Of a stretch of DNA of 64,000 bases, positions 1 to 7,934 are shown in pieces. Under the pieces are notes generated by a model that was not told the DNA's origin, searched no databases, and saw only the letters and a program-made list of their open reading frames with translations. A program made the position numbers and the translations under genes. This DNA comes from Dyella flagellata. GTDB lineage: Bacteria > Pseudomonadota > Gammaproteobacteria > Xanthomonadales > Rhodanobacteraceae. The DNA lies in NCBI RefSeq assembly GCF_030160275.1, contig NZ_BSOA01000003.1, forward strand, positions 558,766 through 622,765. The letters are read 5' to 3'. How positions within the stretch are numbered: the stretch's first letter is position 1; each line of letters starts with the position of its first letter.

Positions 1-362
1 ATGAAATGATTGAGATTCAAGAAGGGGCGGCCAGATAACGCACTTGCCAGTGATCGTTTGATAGCTGGCTATCGCCGAGAACAGGGGTGAGACATTTCCG
101 AATAGGTAACTATATCTATGCGGATTGCGACGCGGAGACTTAGCTGGGACTGCAACGCAAGGTGACATGACTGACGGTAACTGATCTCGGGCAACGTTTC
201 CTCGCTTTATAATTGGCTCAATCGTGTGATCCAACTGGCACATTTCATGTCCGACTTTGCCCTCCGGGGCGCTACCAAAGCAAGGTTAACTTTTTGGGTA
301 TGAATTTGGGTATGAATTGACTATTTCTGGACATATATTTGTTTTAAATCAATTTGTTGGGT
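1..362. other. Gene-free edge of a probable integrated element
   Basis: I see no coding region here. The stretch is more AT-rich than the neighbouring chromosome and carries a tandem GGGTATGAATT motif near 297-317, of the kind often seen next to tyrosine-integrase attachment sites. It ends at a tRNA 3'-end-like sequence followed by a terminator. I infer that it is the outer end of an integrated element lying mostly to the left of the window. Confidence 0.35.
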
Positions 363-389
363 TTATTCGCGGGTCTCCCCTTGGCACCA
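363..389 (+). other. tRNA 3'-end-like fragment, possible attachment site
   Basis: The bases end in CCTTGGCACCA, which resembles the acceptor strand, discriminator and CCA of a leucine-type tRNA, with a T-arm-like TTCGCGG before it. A good terminator lies 50 bases downstream, as after a tRNA gene. No tRNA body precedes it. It could be a displaced tRNA 3' end left by integration, but the T-stem is imperfect and a chance match is possible. Confidence 0.3.
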
Positions 390-436
390 ATCGAAGGCTA
401 CGGAAGTCCTGTAAGGGGTCCCGCAGCGAAAACAAG

Positions 437-461
437 AAACCCGCCGATGGCGGGTTTTTTT
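437..461 (+). terminator. Rho-independent terminator
   Basis: A 7-bp stem (ACCCGCC / GGCGGGT) with a 3-base loop is followed by seven T. It lies just after the tRNA-like fragment, as expected for a terminator of a former tRNA transcript. Confidence 0.75.
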
Positions 462-800
462 GTGCTTGAGGCGAGCTGATGGAATCCGTGCAACCATGAA
501 GCCCTCGGGGCCACGTCGGAGCCGTCATGGCTATTTATGGCCACCACCGTAACTCCCACAGCCGTCATTCCCGCGAAAGCGGGTACGCGGGGAAGGCACA
601 TGGATGTGCCTGGCTTTGAGGAGCGAGGAATCCATTTTGCTCTTAGTGATGGATTGCCCGGCATCCACTATTAAAAAAGCGCGTCCCGTTTTCGGGGAAA
701 TGGCGGCCACACGTAGGCTGGGATAAAAATCCCAGCAATACGAAACTCAAAAATAGGCAGCTGGAACTATCATTCCAACCTGCTCACTGAGCCATCGACC
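462..800. repeat. Gene-free stretch with two repeat palindromes
   Basis: No gene is visible. A CATTCCCGCGAAAGCGGG-type palindrome lies at about 565-582, and a CTGGGAT / ATCCCAG palindrome at 718-736. Both belong to repeat families present at several other places in this window (40.3, 53.5 and 56.7 kb; 1.1, 32.6, 47.3, 47.6 and 57.6 kb). Confidence 0.6.
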
Positions 801-1097
801 ATGCTTAAGAAACGACTGCCCCCTATCCACCCTGGTGAAGTGCTCCGTGAGGAATTTATGGTGACGCTTGGCTTGTCGGACAATGCGCTGGCGTCAGCTC
901 TCGGCGTTACCGCTGTGCGTATCAACGAGATCGTGCACGAAAAACGTGGTTTTACCGCAGATACGGCGCTACGCCTTTCGCGCTACTTTGGTAATTCACC
1001 CGAATTCTGGCTTAATCTCCAGCAGCGCTATGAGCTGGAATGCGCGCGCAGGGAGCTGGGTGAGACGCTCAAAGAAATTCATCCGCGTGCAGCATAG
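801..1097 (+). CDS. HigA-like XRE family antitoxin (copy 1, orphan)
   Basis: A 98-residue protein that fits the HigA/VapI type: an N-terminal HPGEVLREEF motif (about residues 10-19), a helix-turn-helix (about 24-60) and the family's NSPEFWLNLQQRYELE segment. Members bind DNA and neutralise a HigB-type RNase encoded just upstream. No HigB lies upstream here, so this is an orphan antitoxin or a free-standing repressor. The gene is flanked by direct copies of a repeat that begins GTAGGCTGGGAT (711 and 1101). A second copy, nearly identical over about 265 bp, lies at 3015-3272. Confidence 0.85.
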   Translation: MLKKRLPPIHPGEVLREEFMVTLGLSDNALASALGVTAVRINEIVHEKRGFTADTALRLSRYFGNSPEFWLNLQQRYELECARRELGETLKEIHPRAA

Positions 1098-1100
1098 CGC

Positions 1101-1130
1101 GTAGGCTGGGATGCCAATCCCAGCAATACA
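1101..1130. repeat. TAGGCTGGGAT palindromic repeat
   Basis: CTGGGAT-gcca-ATCCCAG lies directly after the higA-like gene. It is a direct repeat of the copy at 711-745, sharing the following AGCAATAC and AAACTC, so the small antitoxin gene sits between two copies about 390 bp apart. Confidence 0.7.
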
Positions 1131-1273
1131 AACTCGAAAAGCAGGTCGTGCGTCGCGCAAGAAGATATGCGAGTGAAGCCCGTCACTTGCGCGCGCTCAT
1201 GAACGAGGAAAAGTATTAGCACAGGGAGGGCGCAGGTACTGACTTTCTCAACCCGTGAAGCGGGTGCGTTCCT

Positions 1274-1861
1274 TCAGTAAAGAACGACATTGAACATTTC
1301 TAAGACGTCTTTGAGTTCCGGGTGCATCAAGATGGGAATCTCGGACTTAACGACTAGTCGGCCGTCCAGTCGATCAAAGAGTGCGTAAGCACGATGAGTA
1401 TTCAAATGGCGCGAGATGTATGCCAGTCCCACAAGCTTGTCAGGATGCTGATAGATCGCCTGTGACCACAGCTGAGTGGTGTCATAGGGGACCTCGGAGG
1501 AGATGTCATTGGTCCCACCCAGCACTTTCAAATGTGCGCCTGTGAGATTTGCGACGTCGAAGTTCTCCTGCCGAAAGCTCATGACGAAACGGTCCGTGAC
1601 GTCATCGCGGGCAACACGAAATTCACCCCCAACTGGGCTTAGATCGTGAAGGATAGTTTCGGCGAAGGCGGTGGCGAGGCAATCTCCGACGTAGCAAACA
1701 CCGTATCTCTTGAGAGAGTCGTCAAAGCGATAAGCTTTGTTTTTCCCGAAGTAGGGCTCTGTTTTTGGGCGCCTGCTAATTCTAAAAAGTGAGCGGGCAT
1801 CGATGCGGTCGGTTTTGATCTGAAGTCTATGGAAGTCCGGTGACGGGGCGGGCAACGGCAT
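1274..1861 (-). CDS. RES domain toxin
   Basis: A 195-residue RES family protein. The three name-giving residues are visible: Arg27 (FRISRR), Glu68 (FAETILHD) and Ser150 (AYISRHLN). Known RES toxins degrade cellular NAD+ and are paired with an Xre/MbcA-like antitoxin. The start chosen (MPLPAPSP) lies 13 bp after the stop of the upstream antitoxin gene; the longer in-frame reading runs into that gene in another frame and is less likely. The toxin-last operon order is typical of this class. Confidence 0.85.
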   Translation of the reverse strand: MPLPAPSPDFHRLQIKTDRIDARSLFRISRRPKTEPYFGKNKAYRFDDSLKRYGVCYVGDCLATAFAETILHDLSPVGGEFRVARDDVTDRFVMSFRQENFDVANLTGAHLKVLGGTNDISSEVPYDTTQLWSQAIYQHPDKLVGLAYISRHLNTHRAYALFDRLDGRLVVKSEIPILMHPELKDVLEMFNVVLY

Positions 1862-1874
1862 GGAACGTCCTTGT

Positions 1875-2501
1875 TCAACGATCTCGATAGGCGCGCGCAG
1901 CGTTGAGCACCTGCTCTTTGGCGCGGTCGTGTAGTGCTTCCAATGGAGTCTTATTTCCCAATGAACCGCGGCGATTGGTAAAGAACAGCCACTTACTCCA
2001 GGACGTTTCATCCTTCAAAATTTTTAAGGCCTCGTCCAAACCGAGTTCCCTCAATTCAGAGTCAGCGAGAAAAATGGGGTAGTAAAGCTCCCGCCCTTTG
2101 GGTTTGAGGGCAAAATAGCTTCCATTCTGTTTGCCCTTGTTCACCGCTTGGCGACTGATGCCTGCCTTCTTGGCAAATGCATTCGCTGGCAGAACCTGTC
2201 CCGACGCCACTAACTCTTGTTTGTCGGCCTCAGAGCGCGCTTGGGCCTTTGCCACTGCGTGCATGTTCTCTAAGAGCTGCGGGTGGTCAGCCGCCTCCAC
2301 TTCCTCCAGGAATTGGCGCAACCTTCGAACTTCATTGAAAGCGTCACGTTCCAATTTGATGGGAGCGAGGTCATGACCTGTCGCCGCGCGCAACAATGGC
2401 TTTCTCAGCGAGTGCGTGGCTTTTTGGACTTTTTTCGTGACTTCTTTGAGTTGCTGGAGCAACTGCAGAATCGTCTCCGCGGGAAGGGTCAGGTTATCCA
2501 T
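1875..2501 (-). CDS. Antitoxin of the RES module, HTH and MbcA/ParS-like C terminus
   Basis: A 208-residue protein upstream of, and co-directional with, the RES toxin. The N-terminal half is helical and rich in charged residues. A helix-turn-helix is seen around FAKKAGISRQAVNKGKQNG (about residues 108-126). The C terminus (GNKTPLEALHD) resembles the toxin-binding tail of MbcA/ParS antitoxins. The start MDNLTLP (2501) was chosen because an AGGAG site precedes it; the upstream in-frame ATG codons lie in the repeat-rich promoter. It probably represses its own operon through the repeats at 2539-2590. Confidence 0.8.
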   Translation of the reverse strand: MDNLTLPAETILQLLQQLKEVTKKVQKATHSLRKPLLRAATGHDLAPIKLERDAFNEVRRLRQFLEEVEAADHPQLLENMHAVAKAQARSEADKQELVASGQVLPANAFAKKAGISRQAVNKGKQNGSYFALKPKGRELYYPIFLADSELRELGLDEALKILKDETSWSKWLFFTNRRGSLGNKTPLEALHDRAKEQVLNAARAYRDR

Positions 2502-2538
2502 GGCCGATCTCCTGGCTTGTGAACTTGGGAGTACGATA

Positions 2539-2590
2539 TTTGACATTGTCAAATATGTCAACTTTGTCAATCTTGTCAACTTTTTTGACA
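2539..2590 (-). promoter_or_regulatory. Iteron-like operator/promoter of the RES operon
   Basis: TGTCAA recurs at 2547, 2556, 2565 and 2574, an exact 9-bp period, with a further inverted TTGACA at 2585. The distal end forms a perfect 15-bp palindrome, TTTGACATTGTCAAA (2539-2553). Read on the minus strand the repeats are TTGACA, the consensus -35 hexamer, so operator and promoter probably coincide. Confidence 0.65.
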
Positions 2591-2592
2591 AA

Positions 2593-3014
2593 GGTAAAAA
2601 ACATAAGAGAGTGAATGGGTTAGGCGGCCTTTCTTGGGCTACGGCCGTTCAGGCGGGCACGTTCCGCATCATGAGAACAAGCCACACCGCCCCCATCGGG
2701 CCGTCTGGTTGGTTTGAGGCCAAAACAGCGTCCAAACCAGCCAGCGGGGACCTTCATCAACCGGTGAATCAGGTGCGTTGATGCCGCTTCCTTGGCTGCT
2801 TTCGAGAGGCTTCCGTCAAAGTGTCGGGAGCTTTGACCGTGATGCGCTTGGTCAAGACTCCGGTTCGCAGGGCATGGTTTTTTATGCCCAAATTGCCCGC
2901 CGCGCCATAGGCCGGAACGCCAATTCCAGCACAGACTACCCGCGATGCCGGGATTGGCCTCACGGCACCGAGCAAGGTGCCGAGCAACTGCTGGTTTCCT
3001 TCCACCCTGGCGAA
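2593..3014. other. Intergenic stretch before the second higA copy
   Basis: No gene is supported. An open frame runs through from 2778 into the higA-like gene, but its N-terminal 79 residues resemble no antitoxin. A minus-strand frame (2769-2880) ends in a lysine/arginine-rich tail that could be a gene remnant. I recognise nothing else. Confidence 0.4.
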
Positions 3015-3272
3015 ATGCTCCCTGAGGAATTCATGGTGCCGCTAGGCTTGTCGGGTAACGCGCTGGCTTCGGCTCTGGGGGTTACCGCTGCGCGTATCAA
3101 CGAGATCGTGCAGGAAAAACGTGGCATTACGGCAGATACGGCGCTACGCCTTTCGCGCTACTTTGGCAATTCACCCGAATTCTGGCTTAATCTTCAGCAG
3201 CGCTATGAGCTGGAATGCGCGCGTAGGGAGCTGGGCGAGACGCTCAAAGAAATTCATCCGCGTGCAGCTTAG
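3015..3272 (+). CDS. HigA-like XRE antitoxin (copy 2, degraded 5' end)
   Basis: From the HPGE codons (about 3003) to the stop this copy is nearly identical, in DNA and protein, to the gene at 801-1097. Its original start region is lost: the ATG and the first residues (MLKKRLPPI) are replaced by unrelated sequence. The nearest in-frame ATG (3015) gives 85 residues and keeps the helix-turn-helix; a start at 2778 would add 79 non-homologous residues. It may be a silent duplicate. No toxin is adjacent. Confidence 0.5.
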   Translation: MLPEEFMVPLGLSGNALASALGVTAARINEIVQEKRGITADTALRLSRYFGNSPEFWLNLQQRYELECARRELGETLKEIHPRAA

Positions 3273-3338
3273 GTACGAAAGTCCACTTCGACTCTTTTTT
3301 GTTCTTGATCGCTCATGGTCCATAAGGTCCTGCCTGTT

Positions 3339-3887
3339 ATGAGTATTCTAAGCATCAGCAGTACCACGACGCCATCGGTGAGTGGTCGTTTTGCAGTCCA
3401 CTATGGCCATTACAGAAAAGAGGTCAATCAATCGCCTCCCACGGTCGTGGCGGACTCCTCGGCAGCGGCTGCGGAGCCTCTGGCTTCAGCTATTGCGGCT
3501 GCGTTGACGCAAGTTGGATTGATCTCCAGGCCCAATTCGGTCGGTTCGGAGAACACAGCCACAGCGACCGACTCGTCGTTCGCCTCCCTTCCGTTGCAAC
3601 AAGCTGCGTCGCAGCAGATACAGCAGTACAGAAGTGTCGCCTCGACGTCTTCTAATCTGGCTCAGGCATTGCGCGCCAGTTCAGGCGATGCATCAAATGG
3701 AGCTGGCAACTTAACGACCGTGCTTCAAAGCCTCTGGACGTCACTTGGCTCGTCATCCGACACAGCCTCGGACTCCCCAGGTAGCACAATGCCGAGTTTG
3801 CAATCATTTTCGGGAGCGTTGGCGCGCAGCCTCAGTGAAAGTGGCGTCACTGGCCTACGGGGAGTGTTCGTCGACGCAGTGGCATGA
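3339..3887 (+). CDS. Hypothetical Ser/Ala-rich protein
   Basis: A 182-residue protein (from MSILSIS) made largely of Ser, Ala, Thr and Gln, with no signal peptide, membrane segment or motif I recognise. The low-complexity composition and the absence of Cys resemble secreted or surface-associated proteins of Xanthomonadales, but that is a guess. It stands alone between the higA duplicate and the convergent YkgJ-like gene. Confidence 0.5.
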   Translation: MSILSISSTTTPSVSGRFAVHYGHYRKEVNQSPPTVVADSSAAAAEPLASAIAAALTQVGLISRPNSVGSENTATATDSSFASLPLQQAASQQIQQYRSVASTSSNLAQALRASSGDASNGAGNLTTVLQSLWTSLGSSSDTASDSPGSTMPSLQSFSGALARSLSESGVTGLRGVFVDAVA

Positions 3888-4022
3888 TGGGTTTCGTTCG
3901 TGAATTTGGTACGTTCCTTGGTGTAAAGCGAGCACGTAGGTTTTGCGGTAACTTGGGCGCAATCGTTGGAGTCAGCACCCGTCATCGATTTAACGTTGAT
4001 GTTTCAAGCTTGTCTGACGAAT

Positions 4023-4760
4023 TTACTCATTGCCTTTGGTGGATATCTGCCCAGATGCCCATGCTGCAAGCGCCTCATCGTCATGCAGAACACTCGCTAG
4101 GAACGTGTTCATTTCAAGAAAGTGCGGCGTTTCACCCGGTTGCACCACGTGATGGAACGACTTGCGGACCAGATCGTCGAACGGGTAGGTGAACACCACT
4201 TCCTCGCCGGCATTCCGGCCCAGCCGGACACGGTCCTCGCAAGCAGTTATCGAGCATGAGCGGTACGTGCGGCAGTTGATGGGGCGCGCTGCGTAGAGGG
4301 TGCACAGGCCCTGTTCGTCCAACAGGCCACATCGCGAACCAGGTCCGGATTGTCCGAGTGAAGGAAGTCGATGGGCGATCTCTGCTTTTTCAGACGCAGA
4401 GAGTCCGAGCAGCTCCCTCGCAATAACGGCGGCTTCCTGCACGCTAAGAACGATGCGCATATGGGTACAACACATGGCACATCCGCCATCGTCAGGGCAT
4501 GCTGGCTTGGGATAACGATGGCTGCCTAGTTCGTCCTTGACGACGGTGTCGGCAAGGTTAAACAGCGCATGGAGCCGATGGGGAAAATCTGTGTTAGGTC
4601 CGCTGTCTGCACTGGGTTCAACGACGAGGCGTGCGACGATCCTGCGCGCTCGTTCCTCAAGCAGTGGCCGGTATCGACGCACGCCTTCTTCGGATGCGCA
4701 TCGCTCCTCAAGTACGTCATTGAGGATCTTTTCTGCGAGTTCATCCGACAGTTCTTTCAT
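4023..4760 (-). CDS. YkgJ-family cysteine cluster protein
   Basis: A 245-residue protein from MKELSDEL. The CxxCC metal-binding motif of the YkgJ/UPF0153 family is visible (DGGCAMCCTHMRI), followed by further Cys (RCGLLDEQGLCTLYAARPINCRTYRSCS) expected to bind zinc or iron. The physiological role of the family is unclear. A TTG at 4793 with a good AAGG site offers an alternative start that would add MEKIYVSPPSP. The region before the start is duplicated at 7935-8048. It lies downstream of the response regulator gene on the same strand. Confidence 0.8.
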   Translation of the reverse strand: MKELSDELAEKILNDVLEERCASEEGVRRYRPLLEERARRIVARLVVEPSADSGPNTDFPHRLHALFNLADTVVKDELGSHRYPKPACPDDGGCAMCCTHMRIVLSVQEAAVIARELLGLSASEKAEIAHRLPSLGQSGPGSRCGLLDEQGLCTLYAARPINCRTYRSCSITACEDRVRLGRNAGEEVVFTYPFDDLVRKSFHHVVQPGETPHFLEMNTFLASVLHDDEALAAWASGQISTKGNE

Positions 4761-4860
4761 AGGCGATGGGGGGCTGACATATATCTTTTCCAATTTTACC
4801 TTGGTAGAAGGTGATGGGAAATCGCCATTCCTTCCGTACCATGACAACCACCCGGGGACG
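4746..4860 (-). repeat. Repeat X, copy 1 (leader of the YkgJ-like gene)
   Basis: About 115 bp covering the upstream region and first codons of the YkgJ-like gene. It matches 7935-8048 base for base over most of its length and without gaps, including GGAAGGAATGGC and AAAAGATATATGTCAGCC. The 7.9-kb copy retains the leader but not the gene. Confidence 0.8.
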
Positions 4861-4960
4861 GAATGCAATGAGCTATGTTTTTGCAGATCAAGTGGTGGAT
4901 GTCCCTGGTTCTCGAACCGAAATCTGTTCCCTGTGCGGTCGGTCGCCGTGCCGAGCCTGC

Positions 4961-5641
4961 TCACCCCCGCTGATACCGCACCTTGAATAACTCGTGATCG
5001 TTACATAGGCCCAGCTTGCGAAAGGCCGAATGCTTCTGCGCGCTGATGGTGGTAACAGAGCGGGAGAATTTTTTGGCGATGGCCTTGATGGACATGCCAT
5101 CGAGTATGCAGCGCAGCACCTCGTGCTCTCGTGTGGATAGCTTGAAGGTGTCCAGCAATTCATCGCCGAGATCTTTGTTAGGCTCGTCAACCTGATGGAT
5201 GGGGTCGATAGGACGGGCAGGGGCGTTCAGCTGCCGGCTGAAATAGGTCCGGCCCGCGGCTACCGCTCGGATGGCCAGGATCAGTTCGGACTCGTGCTCC
5301 GTCTTGCCAATGAAGCCATGGGCACCGGCCCTCTGCGCGACAGCCATCGTCGCGGCGTTGCAGTGGGACGATACGACCAAGATCGGTACACGCGGATGAT
5401 GCAGGTGCAAGGAGCGTAGCAACTTGGCACCATCGGTCTCCGTCGCCCCCAGGGCGTAGTCCGTCACGATCACGTCGGGCTTGTCTTCCTTTAACGCTTC
5501 GAAGAGCTGCCGAGGCGTGCAAAAGCTGCCGGCCACGTCTAGTCCATAGTCGTGCTTAAGCACCAGCTCCATGCCACGGCGTACCAATATGTGGTCTTCG
5601 AGCAACATCACGCGCAAGCGCGTCGATAAGGTATCGGACAT
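4961..5641 (-). CDS. NarL/RcsB-type response regulator
   Basis: A 226-residue two-component response regulator. The receiver domain (about residues 8-130) has the acidic pair Glu15/Asp16, the phospho-acceptor Asp61 (VIVTDYALG) and Lys113. A LuxR-type helix-turn-helix occupies about residues 165-212 (LSTREHEVLRCILDG). It is the last gene of a three-gene unit whose middle gene encodes an Hpt protein, so it is probably phosphorylated by a relay. No histidine kinase is encoded nearby. The spacing to the upstream gene is 14 bp. Confidence 0.92.
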   Translation of the reverse strand: MSDTLSTRLRVMLLEDHILVRRGMELVLKHDYGLDVAGSFCTPRQLFEALKEDKPDVIVTDYALGATETDGAKLLRSLHLHHPRVPILVVSSHCNAATMAVAQRAGAHGFIGKTEHESELILAIRAVAAGRTYFSRQLNAPARPIDPIHQVDEPNKDLGDELLDTFKLSTREHEVLRCILDGMSIKAIAKKFSRSVTTISAQKHSAFRKLGLCNDHELFKVRYQRG

Positions 5642-5655
5642 GGCCTGCTTCCTTT

Positions 5656-6474
5656 TCAGATGAGTCTGGCGTTCCCTTTTCCTTTTCCGCCGCCCGTATC
5701 GTCTGCTTGGTCAAAGTGGCGGGCGATAGCGACTTTCAACGCGGCGAGCGTGCGCTGTATTTCATCCAGCGGAAGCGGCGCATAGCCTCTAGCCGCAAGT
5801 TCCAGCCGATCCGCCAGCGCGGCTGCCTGATCCGCATGCAGCACCAATGCCGCACCCTTCGCACGATGCGCAAAATGCACCATCTTGGAGATGTCCTGTC
5901 TTGCCAGGGCTCGCTCATACTCCTGGACGTCCACGTCGATGCAGGCGCGGCACCATGGGGGCGGAAGGGGTTCATCCGGCGCTTGACTGGCGGGAGGCGG
6001 TAGATCGAGCCATCGCGCGAGGGTGGCATACAGTTCCTCGGGGCGCAGGGGATTGCGCAGGACACCATCCAGCCAGCTGTCCAAGGCGCGACACCAGCTT
6101 TCGCCACCTTGCCCCACGACTGCAACGAGGGGAATGTGGGCGCGCCTCGCCAGATTGGCGACGCCCAGGCGTAGCACGGCTTGATAGACGGCTTCGTCCG
6201 GTCCCTCCAGGGCCATCAGGATCAGGTCGGGGTCCTTGAAGTCGATGGCATTCAAGGCCGCCTGGCTGTCAGCCACGGGGAGTGGGTCCAGGCCAAGCGC
6301 GTTGAGTTCACCGATCAGAACGCGATGCGTTTCAGGGTCATTCGACACCACCAGGATGCGCGCTGGCGCTCGGGGCCGCGCGTTGTACACCGCGGTGGGT
6401 TCTCTTACCGCCAAAGGCTTAAACCGCCCCGCTATGCGGGAAGCGTAGGCAATGAGGTTGGGAGATGCGCTCAT
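5656..6474 (-). CDS. Pseudo-receiver plus Hpt phosphotransfer protein
   Basis: A 272-residue protein. Residues 38-155 have a receiver fold (ARILVVSND... LILMALEG), but the phospho-acceptor Asp is replaced by Ala88 and the conserved Lys-Pro by Leu-Arg, so this receiver should be inactive. Residues 180-255 form an Hpt domain with the motif FAHRAKGAA, His203 being the phospho-site. The layout resembles the C-terminal end of a BvgS/EvgS hybrid kinase without its kinase core. ATG 6474 was chosen for the GGAG before it; a GTG at 6498 would overlap the upstream gene by 4 bp. Confidence 0.8.
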   Translation of the reverse strand: MSASPNLIAYASRIAGRFKPLAVREPTAVYNARPRAPARILVVSNDPETHRVLIGELNALGLDPLPVADSQAALNAIDFKDPDLILMALEGPDEAVYQAVLRLGVANLARRAHIPLVAVVGQGGESWCRALDSWLDGVLRNPLRPEELYATLARWLDLPPPASQAPDEPLPPPWCRACIDVDVQEYERALARQDISKMVHFAHRAKGAALVLHADQAAALADRLELAARGYAPLPLDEIQRTLAALKVAIARHFDQADDTGGGKGKGNARLI

Positions 6475-6494
6475 CACGAGTGCTCCAAGGTGGG

Positions 6495-6899
6495 TCACGG
6501 CGTGCGCACGGCGCGTCCAGCTAGCGGCTCCGTTGGACGATGGGGGCTGCTGGACGACGAGGCCGATGCTATGGCTGCGGGGAGTAGAACCCGCGGACGA
6601 ATTTCAGCGTGGCAGTTGCTATGTAGGCTGCGCAGGCATAGCCACGCTGTGGCGACCGCCATGGAGGTCGTGATCAGGGCCGCCAAGTAGTCGCCCATGC
6701 TGATAAGGAAGTAATCCAGCGTGAGTATCGGCGCGGTGAGACCAGTGAGGATGGCAGCGGAGGCCATGAAAGTGAGTTTAGACATGGGTGCTGCTTGCGT
6801 TTGAAAGCCAAGCTGTCCGACCTGCTGTTCCTCCGCTTTGTGGGAGTCGTTGGATAGCTGGAATGCGGCGCCGTTCGTATGTGTCCTTGTCAGGTTCAT
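6495..6899 (-). CDS. Small membrane protein at the head of the phosphorelay operon
   Basis: A 134-residue hypothetical protein with two hydrophobic segments (about residues 42-64 and 69-90), a hydrophilic N terminus and a Ser-rich tail. Start 6899 is preceded by GGGAG. It overlaps or nearly abuts the Hpt gene, so it is likely co-transcribed. A sensory or membrane-anchoring role for the relay is conceivable, but I recognise no domain. Confidence 0.6.
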   Translation of the reverse strand: MNLTRTHTNGAAFQLSNDSHKAEEQQVGQLGFQTQAAPMSKLTFMASAAILTGLTAPILTLDYFLISMGDYLAALITTSMAVATAWLCLRSLHSNCHAEIRPRVLLPAAIASASSSSSPHRPTEPLAGRAVRTP

Positions 6900-6948
6900 C
6901 GCAACTCCCTGCCTTGTCGTCGGCCACGATTCGGGTCGTCTGTGAGTT

Positions 6949-6965
6949 TACATCTATTAGATGTA
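6949..6965. promoter_or_regulatory. 17-bp palindrome between divergent genes
   Basis: TACATCTA-T-TAGATGTA is a perfect palindrome in the divergent intergenic region between the membrane protein gene (minus) and the XRE gene (plus). It is a likely operator, most simply for the XRE repressor beside it. Confidence 0.55.
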
Positions 6966-7028
6966 GATAAGTTAAATAAGGAGTAAATTACGTATCGACC
7001 TAGTGTGTTACCGCCCTTGAGGTGACAC

Positions 7029-7304
7029 ATGCCCAGAAATATCGTCTATCGACCAGAAACTGAGTTCATTGCGGACCTTGTTTACAGGTCGCGCACAAGC
7101 CAAAGGCTGTCTCAAGGAGAAGTTGCCGAAAAACTCGGTAGGGCTCAGCAATTTGTGAGCAACGTGGAAACAGGCAAGACTGCCGTTCAGTTTGTGGCGC
7201 TGCTCGACTTGTTGCAGGCGCTGAATTATGACCCACATCAGTTTTTAGAAGACTTGCAAGCGCGCATGGGTGGTTCGTCCAAGCGCGCCAAAAAAAGGCG
7301 ATGA
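7029..7304 (+). CDS. XRE family transcriptional regulator
   Basis: A 91-residue protein with a single Cro/CI-type helix-turn-helix (about residues 22-75: LSQGEVAEKLGRAQQFVSNV then ETGKTAVQF) and a basic tail (SSKRAKKRR). It is short, so it is a DNA-binding module without a ligand domain. It is divergent from the phosphorelay operon, with a palindromic operator candidate between them, and may control itself and that operon. Confidence 0.85.
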   Translation: MPRNIVYRPETEFIADLVYRSRTSQRLSQGEVAEKLGRAQQFVSNVETGKTAVQFVALLDLLQALNYDPHQFLEDLQARMGGSSKRAKKRR

Positions 7305-7437
7305 ACGTCAAGTCGTTCGCCAGCCTATGATTCGCAACCTTGAGGCGCAATCGAGGACAAGAAACGGTTCCTAACAGCAAAGGGGTTGCGGCTGCGCTCG
7401 CCGGGGAGCTGTCAGGTTACATGGAAGGAGGCAAAAA

Positions 7438-7770
7438 ATGGCTAAGCAATACTGGCTTGGGCTCAACGATCGTCGAAGTGCATGGGTCTTTGGCCTTACG
7501 CTTTTCGCAGTGACCGCATTAGTTGGACTTTCTGTGGCCAAGCGCTGGGACGTTGCACTCGACTTGGCCGCGCTTGCTTCATTTGCCGGCGGCCACTATT
7601 TCACTCGCAGCCGCGGGTTGTCGGTGTTTAGCACGCCTAGGGAGACATATCAGGCGTTTCGTGAGGGACGAGCGCATCGTGCTACCGGTGCAGAAAACGT
7701 GCTTTGGTTAATTGGCATAGCTCTTGTTGGTATCTTGATGTACACGTCTTTTATTGCACCATTCACCTAA
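7438..7770 (+). CDS. Small inner-membrane protein
   Basis: A 110-residue protein with three likely membrane helices (about 15-34, 40-58 and 88-106) and an Arg-rich stretch between the last two. GGAGG lies well placed before the ATG. I recognise no family. A terminator 130 bp downstream probably ends its transcript. Confidence 0.6.
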   Translation: MAKQYWLGLNDRRSAWVFGLTLFAVTALVGLSVAKRWDVALDLAALASFAGGHYFTRSRGLSVFSTPRETYQAFREGRAHRATGAENVLWLIGIALVGILMYTSFIAPFT

Positions 7771-7901
7771 TGACGATCGCTGTGTGTCTTGGAGCCAGTT
7801 GGTCAGATCGACGGTCTAAGTCACGCCGAATTCGGCTTGAACCTAGTCCCGTTTCGCTGGTGCTCCTGCATCATTGGTGAACCGGCGGCTGACCGGGGAG
7901 G

Positions 7902-7924
7902 GGCGCCTTCGGGCGCCTTTCTTT
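7902..7924 (+). terminator. Rho-independent terminator
   Basis: GGCGCC-ttcg-GGCGCC followed by TTTCTTT. It has a strong stem with a UUCG tetraloop and is oriented to end transcription from the membrane protein gene at 7438. Confidence 0.75.
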
Positions 7925-7934
7925 ATTGAGGTTT

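Noticed and set aside
2778..3014. 79-residue N-terminal extension of the second higA-like gene
   Set aside because: It has no similarity to the first copy or to antitoxins and crosses palindromic non-coding DNA.
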